From positions 62,001-126,000 of the forward strand of contig MVQL01000241.1 of the NCBI GenBank assembly GCA_002067205.1: DNA of 64,000 nt, in the 5' to 3' direction. Position 1 is the first letter of the stretch. Every line of letters begins with the position of its first letter. Shown here one piece after another: positions 41,875 to 51,466 of this stretch. A program made the translations under genes and the position numbers. This DNA comes from Pelotomaculum sp. PtaB.Bin104. Lineage in GTDB: Bacteria; Bacillota; Desulfotomaculia; Desulfotomaculales; Pelotomaculaceae. The notes under the pieces are model-generated. The model did no database searches, had not been told where the DNA came from, and was given only the letters and a program-made list of their open reading frames with translations.

Positions 41875-42519
41875 ATGATACTAGCATATTTAGGTTCAGT
41901 GGCAATGGTGGTGCTGGCTGAGATGGGGGATAAAACACAGTTGCTGGCGATGGCCTTTGCCACACGCTTTCCTGCAGCCGCAGTTCTTTGGGGTGTACTA
42001 ATTGCGACTATATTTAACCATGCTCTGGCAGTTGCCCTTGGCACATATTTGGGCACATCGTTTAATATGGAGCTTGTAAAAGCTATTGCGGCAGGTTCTT
42101 TCATCTTATTTGGCCTGTGGACCATACGTGGTGACAGCTTGGATGGTGAACATAAAAGGAAGATTACCATAGGCCCGATTGTTACCGTTGCCATAGGCTT
42201 TTTTTTCGCGGAAATGGGGGACAAGACACAATTGGCAACAGTTGCACTGGCCGCTAAATTTGAGGCTCCCTTGCAGATTTTAATGGGAACTACAACTGGT
42301 ATGCTTATCGCCGACGCGTTGGGAATTTACATAGGTGTTGTTGCCGGTAAGAGAATTCCCGAAAGGACTGTTAAATGGGTTTCAGCAATGATCTTTATCG
42401 TCTTTGGTTTTATTGGTCTGTATACCAGCGTTCCCGCACAGTATTTAACCTTACCTTATATCGCGGGATTATTTGCTGCAACAATTGCGGCAATTTGGTT
42501 AATATGTAGATATAAATAA
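41875..42519 (+). CDS. TMEM165/GDT1 (UPF0016) family cation transporter, putative Mn2+ exporter
   Basis: A 214-residue, six-helix membrane protein with two copies of the E-x-G-D-K-[TS] signature (E16-K20 and E113-K117) in the inverted halves typical of GDT1/MneA. Bacterial members export Mn2+. The Mn2+ riboswitch directly upstream supports this strongly. AAAGGGG provides the ribosome site. A close paralogue lies at 50798. Confidence 0.9.
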   Translation: MILAYLGSVAMVVLAEMGDKTQLLAMAFATRFPAAAVLWGVLIATIFNHALAVALGTYLGTSFNMELVKAIAAGSFILFGLWTIRGDSLDGEHKRKITIGPIVTVAIGFFFAEMGDKTQLATVALAAKFEAPLQILMGTTTGMLIADALGIYIGVVAGKRIPERTVKWVSAMIFIVFGFIGLYTSVPAQYLTLPYIAGLFAATIAAIWLICRYK

Positions 42520-42603
42520 AATAAGAAAAGTTAAGTAAAAAGGAGCAGTTAAAGGTACAATACAATTTTATCTTGTTGCTTATAAAGGTGCACGTAAACG
42601 CCT

Positions 42604-43311
42604 TCAATCTGAGCTTTCCAAAGCGAATTCCTTGGATAATTTGCTTAGAGCCTTTTTTTCGATGCGTGATACGTAGGAACGGGAGATGCCGAGGTTTCTA
42701 GCTATCTCGCGCTGAGTTTGCCGGGCCACATTATCCAGACCAAACCTTAGTTCCAAAACTTTCTTTTCCCGTCGAGTTAGATGACACACTTTCTCCCGGA
42801 GCCGGTTTCGTTCGAAGTTGTTTTCCACCATTTCCGCCACTACCTCCGGGTGAGTGCCTAATATGTCGACCAAAGTAATCTCATTTCCTTCTTTGTCCAC
42901 ACCGATTGGGTCGTAGAGTGATACCTCTGCCTTTACTTTCTTGATATACCGCAGATGCATTAAAACCTCATTCTCGATACAACGGGCCGCATAGGTAGCC
43001 AGGCGGGTCCCTTTGCCCGGGTTATACGTATTGATCGCCTTAATCAGACCAATGGTACCAATTGATATCAGATCCTCTGATTCTTCCCCGGTGCTGTCAA
43101 ATTTCTTCACCACATGTGCCACCAGTCTGAGGTTGCGTTCGGCCAGGACATTGCGTGCCTGCTCGTCACCACCGGCTAACCGGCGGAGATACTTTTCTTC
43201 TTCTTCCTCCGATAGCGGCTGCGGAAAAGAATTGTTGGCAATATATGATACGAGCAGCAGCAAGCCGTTGACCAGGGATACCACAGTTAAGGCACAGTTA
43301 CCAGCGAGCAT
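42604..43311 (-). CDS. sigK: RNA polymerase sporulation sigma factor K
   Basis: A 235-residue sigma-70 family protein. A hydrophobic pro-sequence (about 1-25) precedes region 2 ([26 protein letters not shown]) and region 4 ([26 protein letters not shown]). The length, pro-peptide and motifs match pro-SigK, the late mother-cell factor, activated by proteolysis. The gene is uninterrupted, so there is no skin-type element. GGGAGAGGGG is the ribosome site. It shows that the host belongs to a sporulating lineage. Confidence 0.94.
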   Translation of the reverse strand: MLAGNCALTVVSLVNGLLLLVSYIANNSFPQPLSEEEEEKYLRRLAGGDEQARNVLAERNLRLVAHVVKKFDSTGEESEDLISIGTIGLIKAINTYNPGKGTRLATYAARCIENEVLMHLRYIKKVKAEVSLYDPIGVDKEGNEITLVDILGTHPEVVAEMVENNFERNRLREKVCHLTRREKKVLELRFGLDNVARQTQREIARNLGISRSYVSRIEKKALSKLSKEFALESSD

Positions 43312-43561
43312 CTACACTTATCCCCTCTCCCAAAAAAATTTTGGATTGTGCTGTGAATAAGTAAATAATATGTAAAAGGTAGACGTTCGGTGCACGTCCA
43401 TTGTCAAAATATTTTCAGTATCCAATCAGTAGAAGTAATCAGAAGATTAAACAAGTTTTTTCTTGGGCATTGACGGAATTACTTGTTTCGGAGGTCCGAC
43501 CCGGTTAAAATGTTATAAGTGGAGAATTTGAGCTGGTCATGATGTTCGGAGGTAGGTACAG

Positions 43562-44155
43562 ATGGTTAAAGCTACCGGGGTAATCTTGTCCGGGGGGAAA
43601 AGCTCGCGGATGGGCTCCGATAAGGCTTTCATTAATATTGGGCAAAAAGGTATGATTGAGAGTGTGGCCAGTGTGTTGAAAGAAGTTTGTGCGGAGGTAA
43701 TTATCTCAGGAGGGGATGAAGAAACTGGAAGGCGGCTGGATCTAAAAGTTATAGACGACTTAATTCCAGGCCGGGGTCCGCTCAGTGGTATTCATGCTTC
43801 ACTTCGTGCTGCGTCATATGAGAACTGCCTGGTAGTAGCCTGTGATATGCCTTTTATTACCACCGAACTGGCAAGCCTCATACTATGGGAGGTGGAAGGC
43901 TATGATGTTGCTGTGCCCAGTCATGGAATTTTCCTCCAGCCACTGTTTGCAGTGTATGGCAAGAGTTGCCTGCTAGTCATTGAAAACTATTTAAATTCTG
44001 GAAAAATTAAGGTTGCTGATCTTTTCCCGCTGGTAAAAACAAATTATGTTAGTGAAGATAAAATAGCTTTACTGGCTGATATCGATACTGTTTTTTTTAA
44101 TGTTAATACACCCAGAGATGTAACCAAGGCCAGGCAGATGGCTCAAAAGAATTAA
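43562..44155 (+). CDS. mobA: Molybdenum cofactor guanylyltransferase
   Basis: A 197-residue GT-A fold nucleotidyltransferase with LSGGKSSRMGSDKA (9-22), D-D-x-x-P-G-R-G-P-L-S-G and VACDMPF, all hallmarks of MobA. It links GMP to molybdopterin to form the dinucleotide cofactor used by many formate dehydrogenases and other Mo/W enzymes. The start ATG follows CGGAGG. Divergent from sigK. Confidence 0.92.
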   Translation: MVKATGVILSGGKSSRMGSDKAFINIGQKGMIESVASVLKEVCAEVIISGGDEETGRRLDLKVIDDLIPGRGPLSGIHASLRAASYENCLVVACDMPFITTELASLILWEVEGYDVAVPSHGIFLQPLFAVYGKSCLLVIENYLNSGKIKVADLFPLVKTNYVSEDKIALLADIDTVFFNVNTPRDVTKARQMAQKN

Positions 44156-44216
44156 TGACTTAAGTGAATAGGGCGCTTGAAAAATCATATGCATATTAAG
44201 AAAGGTAACTTCGATA

Positions 44217-44741
44217 TTGTTGAAAATTTTATACCCTAGAATTTTTGCTACCTCTGTAACTGATATTCAAATTGAATTGCTTAGAGAACTAGGGATAAAA
44301 GGAATACTCTTTGACCTGGATAATACTATTGTTAGCAGGGACTCAAACCAGTTTCCTCCAGAGGTTCTTGAATATTTGAACAAGCTGCGTTTACAGGGTT
44401 TTAAGTTGGGGATTGTCTCAAATAATGGGCGCAGGCGGGTTTCATCGATAGCTGGCCTGCTGGAAATCCCAGCGGTGCACCGCGCGGTGAAACCTTGGTC
44501 GAGGTCATTTCGACGCGCTTTAAAAATGTTGGGGACATCTGCTTGTGAAACTGCCCTGGTTGGCGACCAAATATTTACTGATATACTCGGAGGGAACTTG
44601 GCAGGTCTGCACACGATCCTTGTTGTCCCCTTAGAAGGAAGCGATTTTTGGGGCTCGCGGCTAATCAGCCGGCCTTTGGAAAAGCTGGTGTTGGCCCGGT
44701 TGCATAAGTACACGGAGGTGCTTAATGAAAAACGGGATTAG
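44217..44741 (+). CDS. yqeG: YqeG family HAD-IIIA phosphatase
   Basis: A 174-residue HAD protein with the nucleophile motif LFDLDNT (D33, D35), then SNN as motif II and GDQIFTDILGGN as motifs III/IV. This is the conserved Firmicutes YqeG, usually upstream of aroE/yqeH. TTG start with AAAGG upstream. Its last 17 bases overlap aroE, so it is the first gene of the shikimate operon. Confidence 0.9.
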   Translation: MLKILYPRIFATSVTDIQIELLRELGIKGILFDLDNTIVSRDSNQFPPEVLEYLNKLRLQGFKLGIVSNNGRRRVSSIAGLLEIPAVHRAVKPWSRSFRRALKMLGTSACETALVGDQIFTDILGGNLAGLHTILVVPLEGSDFWGSRLISRPLEKLVLARLHKYTEVLNEKRD

Positions 44742-45618
44742 CGGCCGCACCAGAGTATGCGGGATTTTTGGCTGTCCCATTGGACACTCTTTCTCCCCGG
44801 CTATGCACAACGCTGCTTTTACTGCCCTCAGCCTGGATTTTGTTTACGTGCCATTTCTGGTTGAATCGGAAAATTTACGAGCGGCTGTTGAAGCGGTGAA
44901 GGCATTAGGTCTTGCCGGGGTAAACGTGACCATTCCGCACAAACAGGCAGTTATGCCGCTCCTGGATGAGGTTACAGAATCTGCTGCCCTCATTGGCGCT
45001 GTCAATACCATTGTAAATCAAAAAGGATACCTGCTTGGAGATAATACTGATGGAAATGGGTTTCTACGTGCTCTCGAGGAAGAAACTCGTCTTACCCCAA
45101 CTGGCAAGACCGTGTTTATTCTAGGTGCAGGAGGTGCGGCACGCGCAGTAGCGATCCAGTTAGCCCTGGCCGGAGTAAAGAAAGTGTATTTATCTAATCG
45201 TTCTAGGGAGCGGGCAGAGCAATTGGCCGCTCTCATCACTAAGAAAACAAAAGCAGTGGCTGAAGTTGTTTCCTGGCCTGACGGCAAGGAAGAAGACTGG
45301 CGCCTGACCGGAGCGCTGCGAAGTTGCGATTTGGTGGTTCAAACTACTCCGATCGGTATGTATCCAGACAATAGTTTAACCCTGCAACTGCCAGAGGGTA
45401 TATTCAGGCCCGGACTGGTAGCCTGCGACTTGGTATATAATCCCGTAGAAACACTTTTTCTAAAGTCTGCCCGTCAAGCCGGTGCGACACCAATGAATGG
45501 GCTGGGAATGCTGTTATACCAGGGTGCTCTTTCCTTTGAACAATGGACAGGGGTGCCTGCACCAGTTGAGGCAATGAAGAAAGCGCTGATTGCAAGTGTT
45601 TATAAGCTTACTGGTTAA
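44725..45618 (+). CDS. aroE: Shikimate dehydrogenase
   Basis: A 297-residue enzyme. The shikimate-binding GCPIGHSFSPAMHN (S22, S24), catalytic K73 in NVTIPHK and D109 in NTDGNG are all present, as is the NADP loop GAGGAARAV. It reduces 3-dehydroshikimate. Overlaps yqeG; aroC follows after 73 bases. Confidence 0.95.
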   Translation: MKNGISGRTRVCGIFGCPIGHSFSPAMHNAAFTALSLDFVYVPFLVESENLRAAVEAVKALGLAGVNVTIPHKQAVMPLLDEVTESAALIGAVNTIVNQKGYLLGDNTDGNGFLRALEEETRLTPTGKTVFILGAGGAARAVAIQLALAGVKKVYLSNRSRERAEQLAALITKKTKAVAEVVSWPDGKEEDWRLTGALRSCDLVVQTTPIGMYPDNSLTLQLPEGIFRPGLVACDLVYNPVETLFLKSARQAGATPMNGLGMLLYQGALSFEQWTGVPAPVEAMKKALIASVYKLTG

Positions 45619-45691
45619 TATATTCCTAAAAAAAGCTGCGATTGCATGGAAGCATGACAGGTTAGTAATAAAATAACTGGGGGAAACGGAA

Positions 45692-46858
45692 TTGCTAAGG
45701 TATCTTACTGCAGGGGAGTCCCACGGCCCGGCGCTGACAGCGATTATAGAAGGCATGCCGTCAGGGATTGCTCTGAACGCAGAATATATTAATAAGCAGT
45801 TGGCTCGCCGCCAGGGGGGCTATGGTCGTGGGGCCAGAATGAAAATTGAGAATGATCAGGTGCATTTTTTGTCCGGAGTGCGCGGAGGTCAGACGCTTGG
45901 TAGCCCAATTACGCTACAGGTGACAAACGAAGACTGGGACAACTGGTCTGCGGTGATGTCTCCGGAGCAAGGCGCGAGGCTCGATGAGCGGGTAGTCACC
46001 CGGCCTAGGCCAGGGCACGCCGACCTGGCGGGAGCTATTAAGTATGGCCACCGGGATATACGTAATGTACTGGAACGCTCCAGTGCCAGGGAAACTGCCG
46101 CTAGGGTTGCTGTGGGTAGTGTAGCCAGGCGTCTTATTGATGAATTGAGAATTCAGGTGGCCGGCAGGGTAATCCGGATCGGCAGTGTCGAGGCCGGGTC
46201 TGACATTGACTGGCGCAGCGTTGAGGAATTGACCGGCGCGCTGGCCGGATCGCAGCTCCTGTGCAGTGATCCGGAAGCGGAGAAACGTATGATCAACGCC
46301 ATCGACCAGGCAAGGGAATCAGGTGATACGCTTGGCGGTATCTTCCAAATTAGGGTTTATGGAGTTCCAGCCGGGCTGGGCAGCTATGTGCAGTGGGACC
46401 GGAAATTGGACGGACGCCTGGCTGCGGCTTTAATGAGCATCCAGGCTGTAAAGGGAGTTGAAATAGGTTTGGGGTTCAAAGCGGCAAGGCAAGCAGGTTC
46501 GTTAGTGCAAGATGAAATATTTTACGAGCATAAGCGTGGGTTTTTTCGCCGGACCAATAATGCTGGAGGGCTTGAGGGCGGCGTAACCAATGGCGAAGTG
46601 GTTGTTATAAACGCTGCCATGAAACCGATACCGACACTTTACCAGCCGCTGCAAAGTGTAGACCTGATTACCAAAGAGCCCATGTCAGCATCTATTGAGC
46701 GCTCAGACATTTGTGCTGTTCCCGCGGCCTGTGTGATCGGTGAGGCGGTGGTCGCCTGGGAACTAGCTCGGGCTTGTCTGGAAAAGTGCGGCGGTGACAC
46801 TTTGGCTGAATTAAAGGATAATTGGGAAAAGTACCTGTTGTATCTAAGGCAGGTGTAA
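45692..46858 (+). CDS. aroC: Chorismate synthase
   Basis: A 388-residue enzyme of normal length. [18 protein letters not shown] near the N-terminus, the [15 protein letters not shown] block and [32 protein letters not shown] (named by its H-R-D-x-R-N core) are diagnostic; the enzyme needs reduced FMN. TTG start after GGGGGAAA. aroK begins four bases after its stop. Confidence 0.96.
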   Translation: MLRYLTAGESHGPALTAIIEGMPSGIALNAEYINKQLARRQGGYGRGARMKIENDQVHFLSGVRGGQTLGSPITLQVTNEDWDNWSAVMSPEQGARLDERVVTRPRPGHADLAGAIKYGHRDIRNVLERSSARETAARVAVGSVARRLIDELRIQVAGRVIRIGSVEAGSDIDWRSVEELTGALAGSQLLCSDPEAEKRMINAIDQARESGDTLGGIFQIRVYGVPAGLGSYVQWDRKLDGRLAAALMSIQAVKGVEIGLGFKAARQAGSLVQDEIFYEHKRGFFRRTNNAGGLEGGVTNGEVVVINAAMKPIPTLYQPLQSVDLITKEPMSASIERSDICAVPAACVIGEAVVAWELARACLEKCGGDTLAELKDNWEKYLLYLRQV

Positions 46859-46862
46859 GCTT

Positions 46863-47378
46863 TTGAAAAAAAATATTGTTTTGATTGGGTTTATGGGAGT
46901 TGGTAAAACCTCTATCGGTCGACGTCTGGCCTTGCGACTTAAAATGAAATTTATTGATACCGACGCAGAGATTGAAAATATTACTGGAAAAACGGTTTCC
47001 CGGCTCATTGCCCGTGATGGACTGATCCGTTTCCGTTCTGAAGAAGCGCTGCTGGTTAAAAAGCTTTCCAGGCAGGAAGGACTGGTCATTTCAACGGGCG
47101 GCGGGATGGTATTAAACCCAGAGAACGTGCGCCTTTTGCAGGAAAACGGGGTATTAATCGGCTTATGTGCCTCGCCGGAAGTTATTTATAACCGGTTAAA
47201 AAATAAGAAAAACCGTCCCTTATTGAAGGGAAATATGAAGGAGCAGATTGATGCCTTACAGAAAGAGCGCCATGGGGCTTATGATGTAGCAGAATTTGCT
47301 GTGGACACCGGAATTTACCCTCAGGAAGAGATAATTGAGATGATCGTTCAATACCTCAAAGAGAAGCAGTATTACTAA
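46863..47378 (+). CDS. aroK: Shikimate kinase
   Basis: A 171-residue P-loop kinase: Walker A GFMGVGKTS (9-17), D32/D34 in FIDTDAEIE, the STGGGMVL shikimate loop and the NRPLL lid region. It phosphorylates shikimate at O3. TTG start, with the aroC 3' end supplying the ribosome site. Confidence 0.95.
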   Translation: MKKNIVLIGFMGVGKTSIGRRLALRLKMKFIDTDAEIENITGKTVSRLIARDGLIRFRSEEALLVKKLSRQEGLVISTGGGMVLNPENVRLLQENGVLIGLCASPEVIYNRLKNKKNRPLLKGNMKEQIDALQKERHGAYDVAEFAVDTGIYPQEEIIEMIVQYLKEKQYY

Positions 47379-47463
47379 AATAGTATTTAGAATACGGTTT
47401 GAACTAAGCAAACCATTATCCAATATAGAATCTAATTGCATAGTAACGGGAGTTGTAACAACC

Positions 47464-48543
47464 TTGGAAATGCTCAAAGTGGACCTGGGAACGAGAAGTT
47501 ACAATATTTGTATCGGAGCAGGAATCTTACCGGACTTGGGCAGGTTATTAAAGAACCTGCTGGTAGGGAAAAGGGTCCTGGTGATTACCAATCCTAATGT
47601 TCGGCGTCTTTACGGCGAGATAGTTGAGAACTCACTGGCAGACGCTGGTCATATTGTAGTAGTCGGGGAAATGGGTGACGGTGAACAATTTAAAACAATG
47701 GCTACCGCTGAGCGCCTCTACGATCTGGCTTATGAAAGCGGTCTCGATCGCCACAGTCCAGTAGTTGCCCTTGGCGGCGGGGTTGTCGGGGATACGGCCG
47801 GCTATGTGGCAGCCACTTACCTGCGTGGCATTCCGCTAATTCAGGTGCCCACAACCTTGCTGGCTCAGGTGGACAGCGGTGTAGGCGGGAAAGTAGCGGT
47901 AAACCACCCTAGAGGGAAGAATATTATTGGGGTTTTTTACCAGCCACGGCTAGTGCTAGCCGATGTCTCCCTGTTAAAGACATTGCCGCAGCGTGAGTTA
48001 AGGTCGGGGCTGGCTGAGGTGATTAAATACGGAGTAATTTGGAGTGAGGAGTTCTTTGGCTGGCTGGAGGAAAATCTTGAGATGCTGCTGGCTGGTGACG
48101 CAAGCTCGCTAATCCATGTTGTTAGGGAGTCCTGCCGGATCAAGGCGAAAGTTGTGGAGGCGGATGAGACCGAGGGTGGCCTGAGAGCTATTTTAAACTT
48201 CGGTCATACTGTCGGCCATGCGGTTGAGGCCTTAACCGGATACAAGAAATACACTCACGGAGAGGCGGTGGGCATAGGGATGGTAGTTGCCGCCCGGCTG
48301 GCACGTTCATTGGGATTGCTAGGTGTCTCTGAACTGGCCAGGATTGAGGGTCTGGTCTGCCGCGCCGGACTGCCGCATCAATTGCCGGATTATCTTTCTA
48401 CTAAAGAGATTGTAGAAAGCCTTTCTCATGACAAAAAAGTAGTTGGAGGAAAACTGACTTTTGTCTTGCCCGGCCAAATCGGGAAGGTGGAAATACGGAG
48501 AGATTTGAGCAAAGAAATATTATTTGATTTTTTAAAGGTGTGA
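47464..48543 (+). CDS. aroB: 3-Dehydroquinate synthase
   Basis: A 359-residue NAD- and Zn-dependent enzyme. GGGVVGDTAGYVAATYLRG (by its GGG and D-x-x-G-Y), the lysine pair in GGKVAVNHPRGKN, and zinc ligands in the NFGHTVGHAVE and YTHGEAV blocks are present. TTG start at 47464, with ATG two codons on as an alternative. Last gene of the shikimate run. aroA, aroD and the DAHP synthase are not in the window. Confidence 0.95.
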   Translation: MEMLKVDLGTRSYNICIGAGILPDLGRLLKNLLVGKRVLVITNPNVRRLYGEIVENSLADAGHIVVVGEMGDGEQFKTMATAERLYDLAYESGLDRHSPVVALGGGVVGDTAGYVAATYLRGIPLIQVPTTLLAQVDSGVGGKVAVNHPRGKNIIGVFYQPRLVLADVSLLKTLPQRELRSGLAEVIKYGVIWSEEFFGWLEENLEMLLAGDASSLIHVVRESCRIKAKVVEADETEGGLRAILNFGHTVGHAVEALTGYKKYTHGEAVGIGMVVAARLARSLGLLGVSELARIEGLVCRAGLPHQLPDYLSTKEIVESLSHDKKVVGGKLTFVLPGQIGKVEIRRDLSKEILFDFLKV

Positions 48544-48566
48544 TGAGGAATACTGTTTTTTTATAG

Positions 48567-48590
48567 AGGGGCAGGAAATTAACTGCCCCT
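48567..48590. terminator. Hairpin between convergent genes
   Basis: Stem AGGGGCAG/CTGCCCCT (48567-48574 with 48583-48590) extended by TATA arms. It separates aroB from the convergent CBM gene. No U-tract on either side, so the terminator role is probable but not certain. Confidence 0.5.
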
Positions 48591-48599
48591 GCTATAAAA

Positions 48600-48893
48600 C
48601 TAGCGAACGATCCAGTTGTGTCCGCTGTTGTTATCCCAGTTGTTAGCGGAGTCCTTAAAACAAAAGATGGTCTTGTCGTCTTTTGTTCTGATGGTTTTTT
48701 CCCATCCCCTGAAAGTTCTTTCCATCTTTTGTGTATTTGTATCCAGCCAGTGATCACCGGTTCCGTAATGCAGGTATACCTGATCAGCTCCGGATTTTGC
48801 TAGCAAGCCATTATAACACACAGTAACTTCATTGCCGTAAGCTCCGGTTTTCACTTCTACACCTTTTTGATAATCGTTCCAACTTTTTATCAA
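48600..48893 (-). CDS. Single-domain CBM25-like starch-binding protein
   Basis: A 97-residue protein resembling a carbohydrate-binding module of the CBM25/CBM53 type: V-Y-L-H-Y-G-T-G-D-H-W near residue 40, an R-x-W-E-K-T-I strand and the terminal FKDSANNWDNNSGHNW. The aromatic residues would stack on alpha-glucan. It has no signal peptide and no catalytic domain, so it may bind intracellular glycogen-like polymer or spore coat polysaccharide. GGGGGATCC provides the ribosome site. Confidence 0.75.
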   Translation of the reverse strand: MIKSWNDYQKGVEVKTGAYGNEVTVCYNGLLAKSGADQVYLHYGTGDHWLDTNTQKMERTFRGWEKTIRTKDDKTIFCFKDSANNWDNNSGHNWIVR

Positions 48894-49060
48894 TTACGGA
48901 TCCCCCTTTGATAATATTTTTGAAGCTACTTGTTATATTGGTTCTTAACAAAGGTTTTTATAACCGTTTATTTGTGTAAAACTCAATATTAATACTCATT
49001 ATTGTTAAATATTGCATGATTGGAACTGAGGTTATTAAATATTATTTAAATGGAGGTTAA

Positions 49061-49477
49061 ATGATGGTTGAACAAATGATTTTCGCTGCAGGCGAAGGAA
49101 GGCTCCGAATTGAACTGCTGGTTTCAGTTACCGAAGATGGCCTGGTCGTCCAGCTTTTCGGTGGTGAGAAGCCTCATGTCGGTGCCGTGGTACTAAGTTT
49201 ACCCAGGCCGGGTCTCAACGACCTTGCCAAAATAAGCTGCAATACGACTATTATTCCCCTGTTAGGCCATAAAGACGACGAAGTGGCAAAACCTGTCGCC
49301 GAGGAGATTGCTGTTAAGTGTGGCAAACCTGTGGTAGTTGTGGCTGGCATCCATATCGAGCACGCCGGTCCGGAAGAAATCAAAATGCTAATAAAAAACT
49401 GTTTTAGTGCAGTTAAGCTGTTAACCGGTAGTCCCACTTTTGCCGCTATCATGCCACAATGTGACATTGGTATCTGA
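49061..49477 (+). CDS. LpdD-like (prenylated-flavin chaperone family) protein
   Basis: A 138-residue protein with a distinctive C-terminal half: KCGKPVVVVAGIHIEHAGPEEIKML (by the G-I-H and E-E-I elements), which resembles the small LpdD-type subunit/chaperone found with UbiD-like decarboxylases. No UbiD or UbiX lies nearby, so the role here is open. Start ATG after GGAGG (49052-49056). Monocistronic with a good terminator. Confidence 0.6.
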   Translation: MMVEQMIFAAGEGRLRIELLVSVTEDGLVVQLFGGEKPHVGAVVLSLPRPGLNDLAKISCNTTIIPLLGHKDDEVAKPVAEEIAVKCGKPVVVVAGIHIEHAGPEEIKMLIKNCFSAVKLLTGSPTFAAIMPQCDIGI

Positions 49478-49518
49478 TGTTGGCGCTTGTATAATAGATT
49501 TCCTGACATGACGAAGAG

Positions 49519-49541
49519 AGCGGGTCCTGCCCGCTTTTTAT
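49519..49541 (+). terminator. Intrinsic terminator after the LpdD-like gene
   Basis: Stem AGCGGG/CCCGCT (49519-49524 with 49530-49535), 5-base loop, followed by TTTTATTATTTT. Confidence 0.82.
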
Positions 49542-49594
49542 TATTTTACTACTATATGTTAAAATACGAATGAAAAATAATTTCGGGGGAGAAT

Positions 49595-50380
49595 TTGAAC
49601 TACATGATTAGTCCGATTGCAATTCAGGTTGGCCCTTTGCCTATTTATTGGTATGGGATAATAATGACCGCTGCCTTCATTCTTGCTACAGCCCTGGCTT
49701 ATCGCTTGGCATTGGCAAGTGATATCGACCCGGAGCATATTCTCAATTTATTAATCCTGATTATTCCTGCGGCAATAATTGGAGCCAGGCTGTATTATGT
49801 TTTTTTTAACTGGACGGACTACAGCAATAACCCTCTGGAGATTTTTGCCATAAGGCACGGTGGATTAGCTATTCATGGCGGTCTGCTGGGCGGATTTATT
49901 GCGGGTTTTTATTATGTTCGAAAACATAAGCTTGATTTTTGGAAAATGGCGGATTTATTAGCTCCATGCCTGATCCTGGGTCAGGCCATTGGCCGCTGGG
50001 GCAATTTTATTAACCAGGAAGCCTTCGGCGGGCCGGTTCCCAGGCAATTTATCAGCAAATTCCCTGATTTCATACAGAAACAGATGTTTATCGGGGGGCA
50101 ATACCACCACCCGACTTTTTTATATGAATCATTATGGAATCTATTGGTATTTATTATTTTGATCGTCAGTCTCAAGCGGGAGAAGTTCCAGGGACAGGTT
50201 TTTTTGTACTATTTAGCCTTTTATTCTGCCGGCCGCTTTTTTATTGAAGGCCTGCGCACGGACAGTTTGATGCTGGGGCCGGTGCGGGTGGCCCAACTAG
50301 TCAGCTTGATTTTAGTCGCAGTTGCGTTTGTCCTTTATGAAATTAAAAGAAAGAAAGTAAGCGAACATAAAATTATTTAG
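49595..50380 (+). CDS. lgt: Prolipoprotein diacylglyceryl transferase
   Basis: A 261-residue, seven-helix membrane enzyme. The signature HGGLAIHGGLLGG and GRWGNFINQEAFGGP (with the essential arginine and asparagine), a conserved histidine in YHHPTFLYESLWN and a C-terminal GRFFIEGLRTD are present. It transfers diacylglycerol to the lipobox cysteine, needed for the rhodanese lipoproteins of this window. TTG 49595 has GGGGGAG six bases upstream; ATG 49604 is an alternative. Confidence 0.95.
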   Translation: MNYMISPIAIQVGPLPIYWYGIIMTAAFILATALAYRLALASDIDPEHILNLLILIIPAAIIGARLYYVFFNWTDYSNNPLEIFAIRHGGLAIHGGLLGGFIAGFYYVRKHKLDFWKMADLLAPCLILGQAIGRWGNFINQEAFGGPVPRQFISKFPDFIQKQMFIGGQYHHPTFLYESLWNLLVFIILIVSLKREKFQGQVFLYYLAFYSAGRFFIEGLRTDSLMLGPVRVAQLVSLILVAVAFVLYEIKRKKVSEHKII

Positions 50381-50419
50381 AAGGAGCATACTTATTAAAG
50401 TAATTGGAATACAACTAAG

Positions 50420-50668
50420 ATGAAGGATGGGATAATTTTGATTTCCAGCCTATTTGAGCACAGGGGAAGTGATATGCTGGCACGTGAACAAGCTTCTTTT
50501 TATATTCACGATGCCCAGAAGGGAACGGTGGAAATGGGAAAGCTGCTCCAGCAAATAGCGTCTGCCGGGGCAAGTCAGTCTGAATTCTCACAACAATGTG
50601 CCAAACTGTTGCAGCTTAATGCTCAGGTTGGGGAAAATCTTGTACAAGCTCAGGGTGCCTTGAAATAG
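50420..50668 (+). CDS. Small uncharacterised helical protein
   Basis: Up to 82 residues; I do not recognise the family. The sequence is amphipathic and probably all-helical, rich in Gln and Ala, ending QAQGALK. The ATG at 50420 has only a weak ribosome site; TTG at 50438, preceded by AAGGATGGG, is as likely. It lies between lgt and the second GDT1 gene. Confidence 0.5.
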   Translation: MKDGIILISSLFEHRGSDMLAREQASFYIHDAQKGTVEMGKLLQQIASAGASQSEFSQQCAKLLQLNAQVGENLVQAQGALK

Positions 50669-50738
50669 TTAAACCTGCCGATATGCCTGGGTATCAATAT
50701 TTTATGACGTATCAGCATCTGTAAGAATTAGTGAGGGA

Positions 50739-50786
50739 AGACCTTTAACATAATTTATGGATAATTATGTTAGGGTCTCCTTTGTT
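50739..50786 (+). terminator. Terminator hairpin before the second GDT1 gene
   Basis: Inner arms TAACATAATT/AATTATGTTA (50746-50755 with 50763-50772) and outer AGACC/GGTCT, followed by CCTTTGTTTT. It resembles the terminator part of the yybP-ykoY riboswitch at 41.8 kb (AGAC...TTTAACA), but I find no aptamer core upstream. Confidence 0.65.
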
Positions 50787-50797
50787 TTGCGAAATCG

Positions 50798-51466
50798 TTG
50801 GAGATGATTTGCTTGCTTGTTTTTTTAGGGGCTACGATTATGGTGGTTTTGGCTGAGATAGGAGATAAAACTCAACTCTTAGCGATGGCTTTTGCAGCCC
50901 GTTTTCCCGCCAGGGCCGTCCTTTGGGGAGTTTTAATCGCCACCTTAATGAACCATGCCCTGGCAGTTGCCTTTGGTACTTATCTGGGGACGTCCATCGA
51001 TATGAAAATTACCCAGATGATTGCTGCGGGTTCATTTATATTATTTGGACTTTGGACAGTCAACGGCGACCAATTGCGTGGTGAGGAAAAAAGGAAGACT
51101 GCCTTTGGACCGGTGGTGACTGTGGCGATCGGCTTCTTCTTTGCGGAAATGGGTGATAAAACCCAGTTGGCCACAGTCGCCCTGGCAGCAAAGTATAGCG
51201 CTCCGGTTGAGACTCTTCTAGGTACTACCACTGGAATGCTGATTGCCGATGCTATTGGTATTTACATCGGTGTGATAGCAGGAAAAAGGCTTCCTGAAAA
51301 AAAGATAAAATGGATCTCAGCTTTGATTTTTATTGCTTTTGGCTATATAGGTTTATATACTTCCGTTCCTAAAGAGTATATTACAATTCCCTACACGACC
51401 GTCTTAATATTACTGACCGGTTTGGCCATCTGGATGATTAATAAAGCGAACAGATCCTATGGCTAG
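50798..51466 (+). CDS. TMEM165/GDT1 family cation transporter, second copy
   Basis: A 222-residue paralogue of the protein at 41875, with both E-x-G-D-K-T motifs (AEIGDKTQLL and AEMGDKTQLA) and the same six-helix layout. TTG start with few ribosome-site bases; a TTG six codons on (LLVFLGAT) is possible. It lacks the aptamer found before the other copy. Likely Mn2+ or Ca2+ transport. It overlaps the convergent PH-domain gene by four bases. Confidence 0.88.
   Translation: MEMICLLVFLGATIMVVLAEIGDKTQLLAMAFAARFPARAVLWGVLIATLMNHALAVAFGTYLGTSIDMKITQMIAAGSFILFGLWTVNGDQLRGEEKRKTAFGPVVTVAIGFFFAEMGDKTQLATVALAAKYSAPVETLLGTTTGMLIADAIGIYIGVIAGKRLPEKKIKWISALIFIAFGYIGLYTSVPKEYITIPYTTVLILLTGLAIWMINKANRSYG

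Noticed and set aside
42604-43311. Skin-type element interrupting sigK
   Set aside because: The sigK frame is continuous from pro-sequence to region 4, so no excision is needed.
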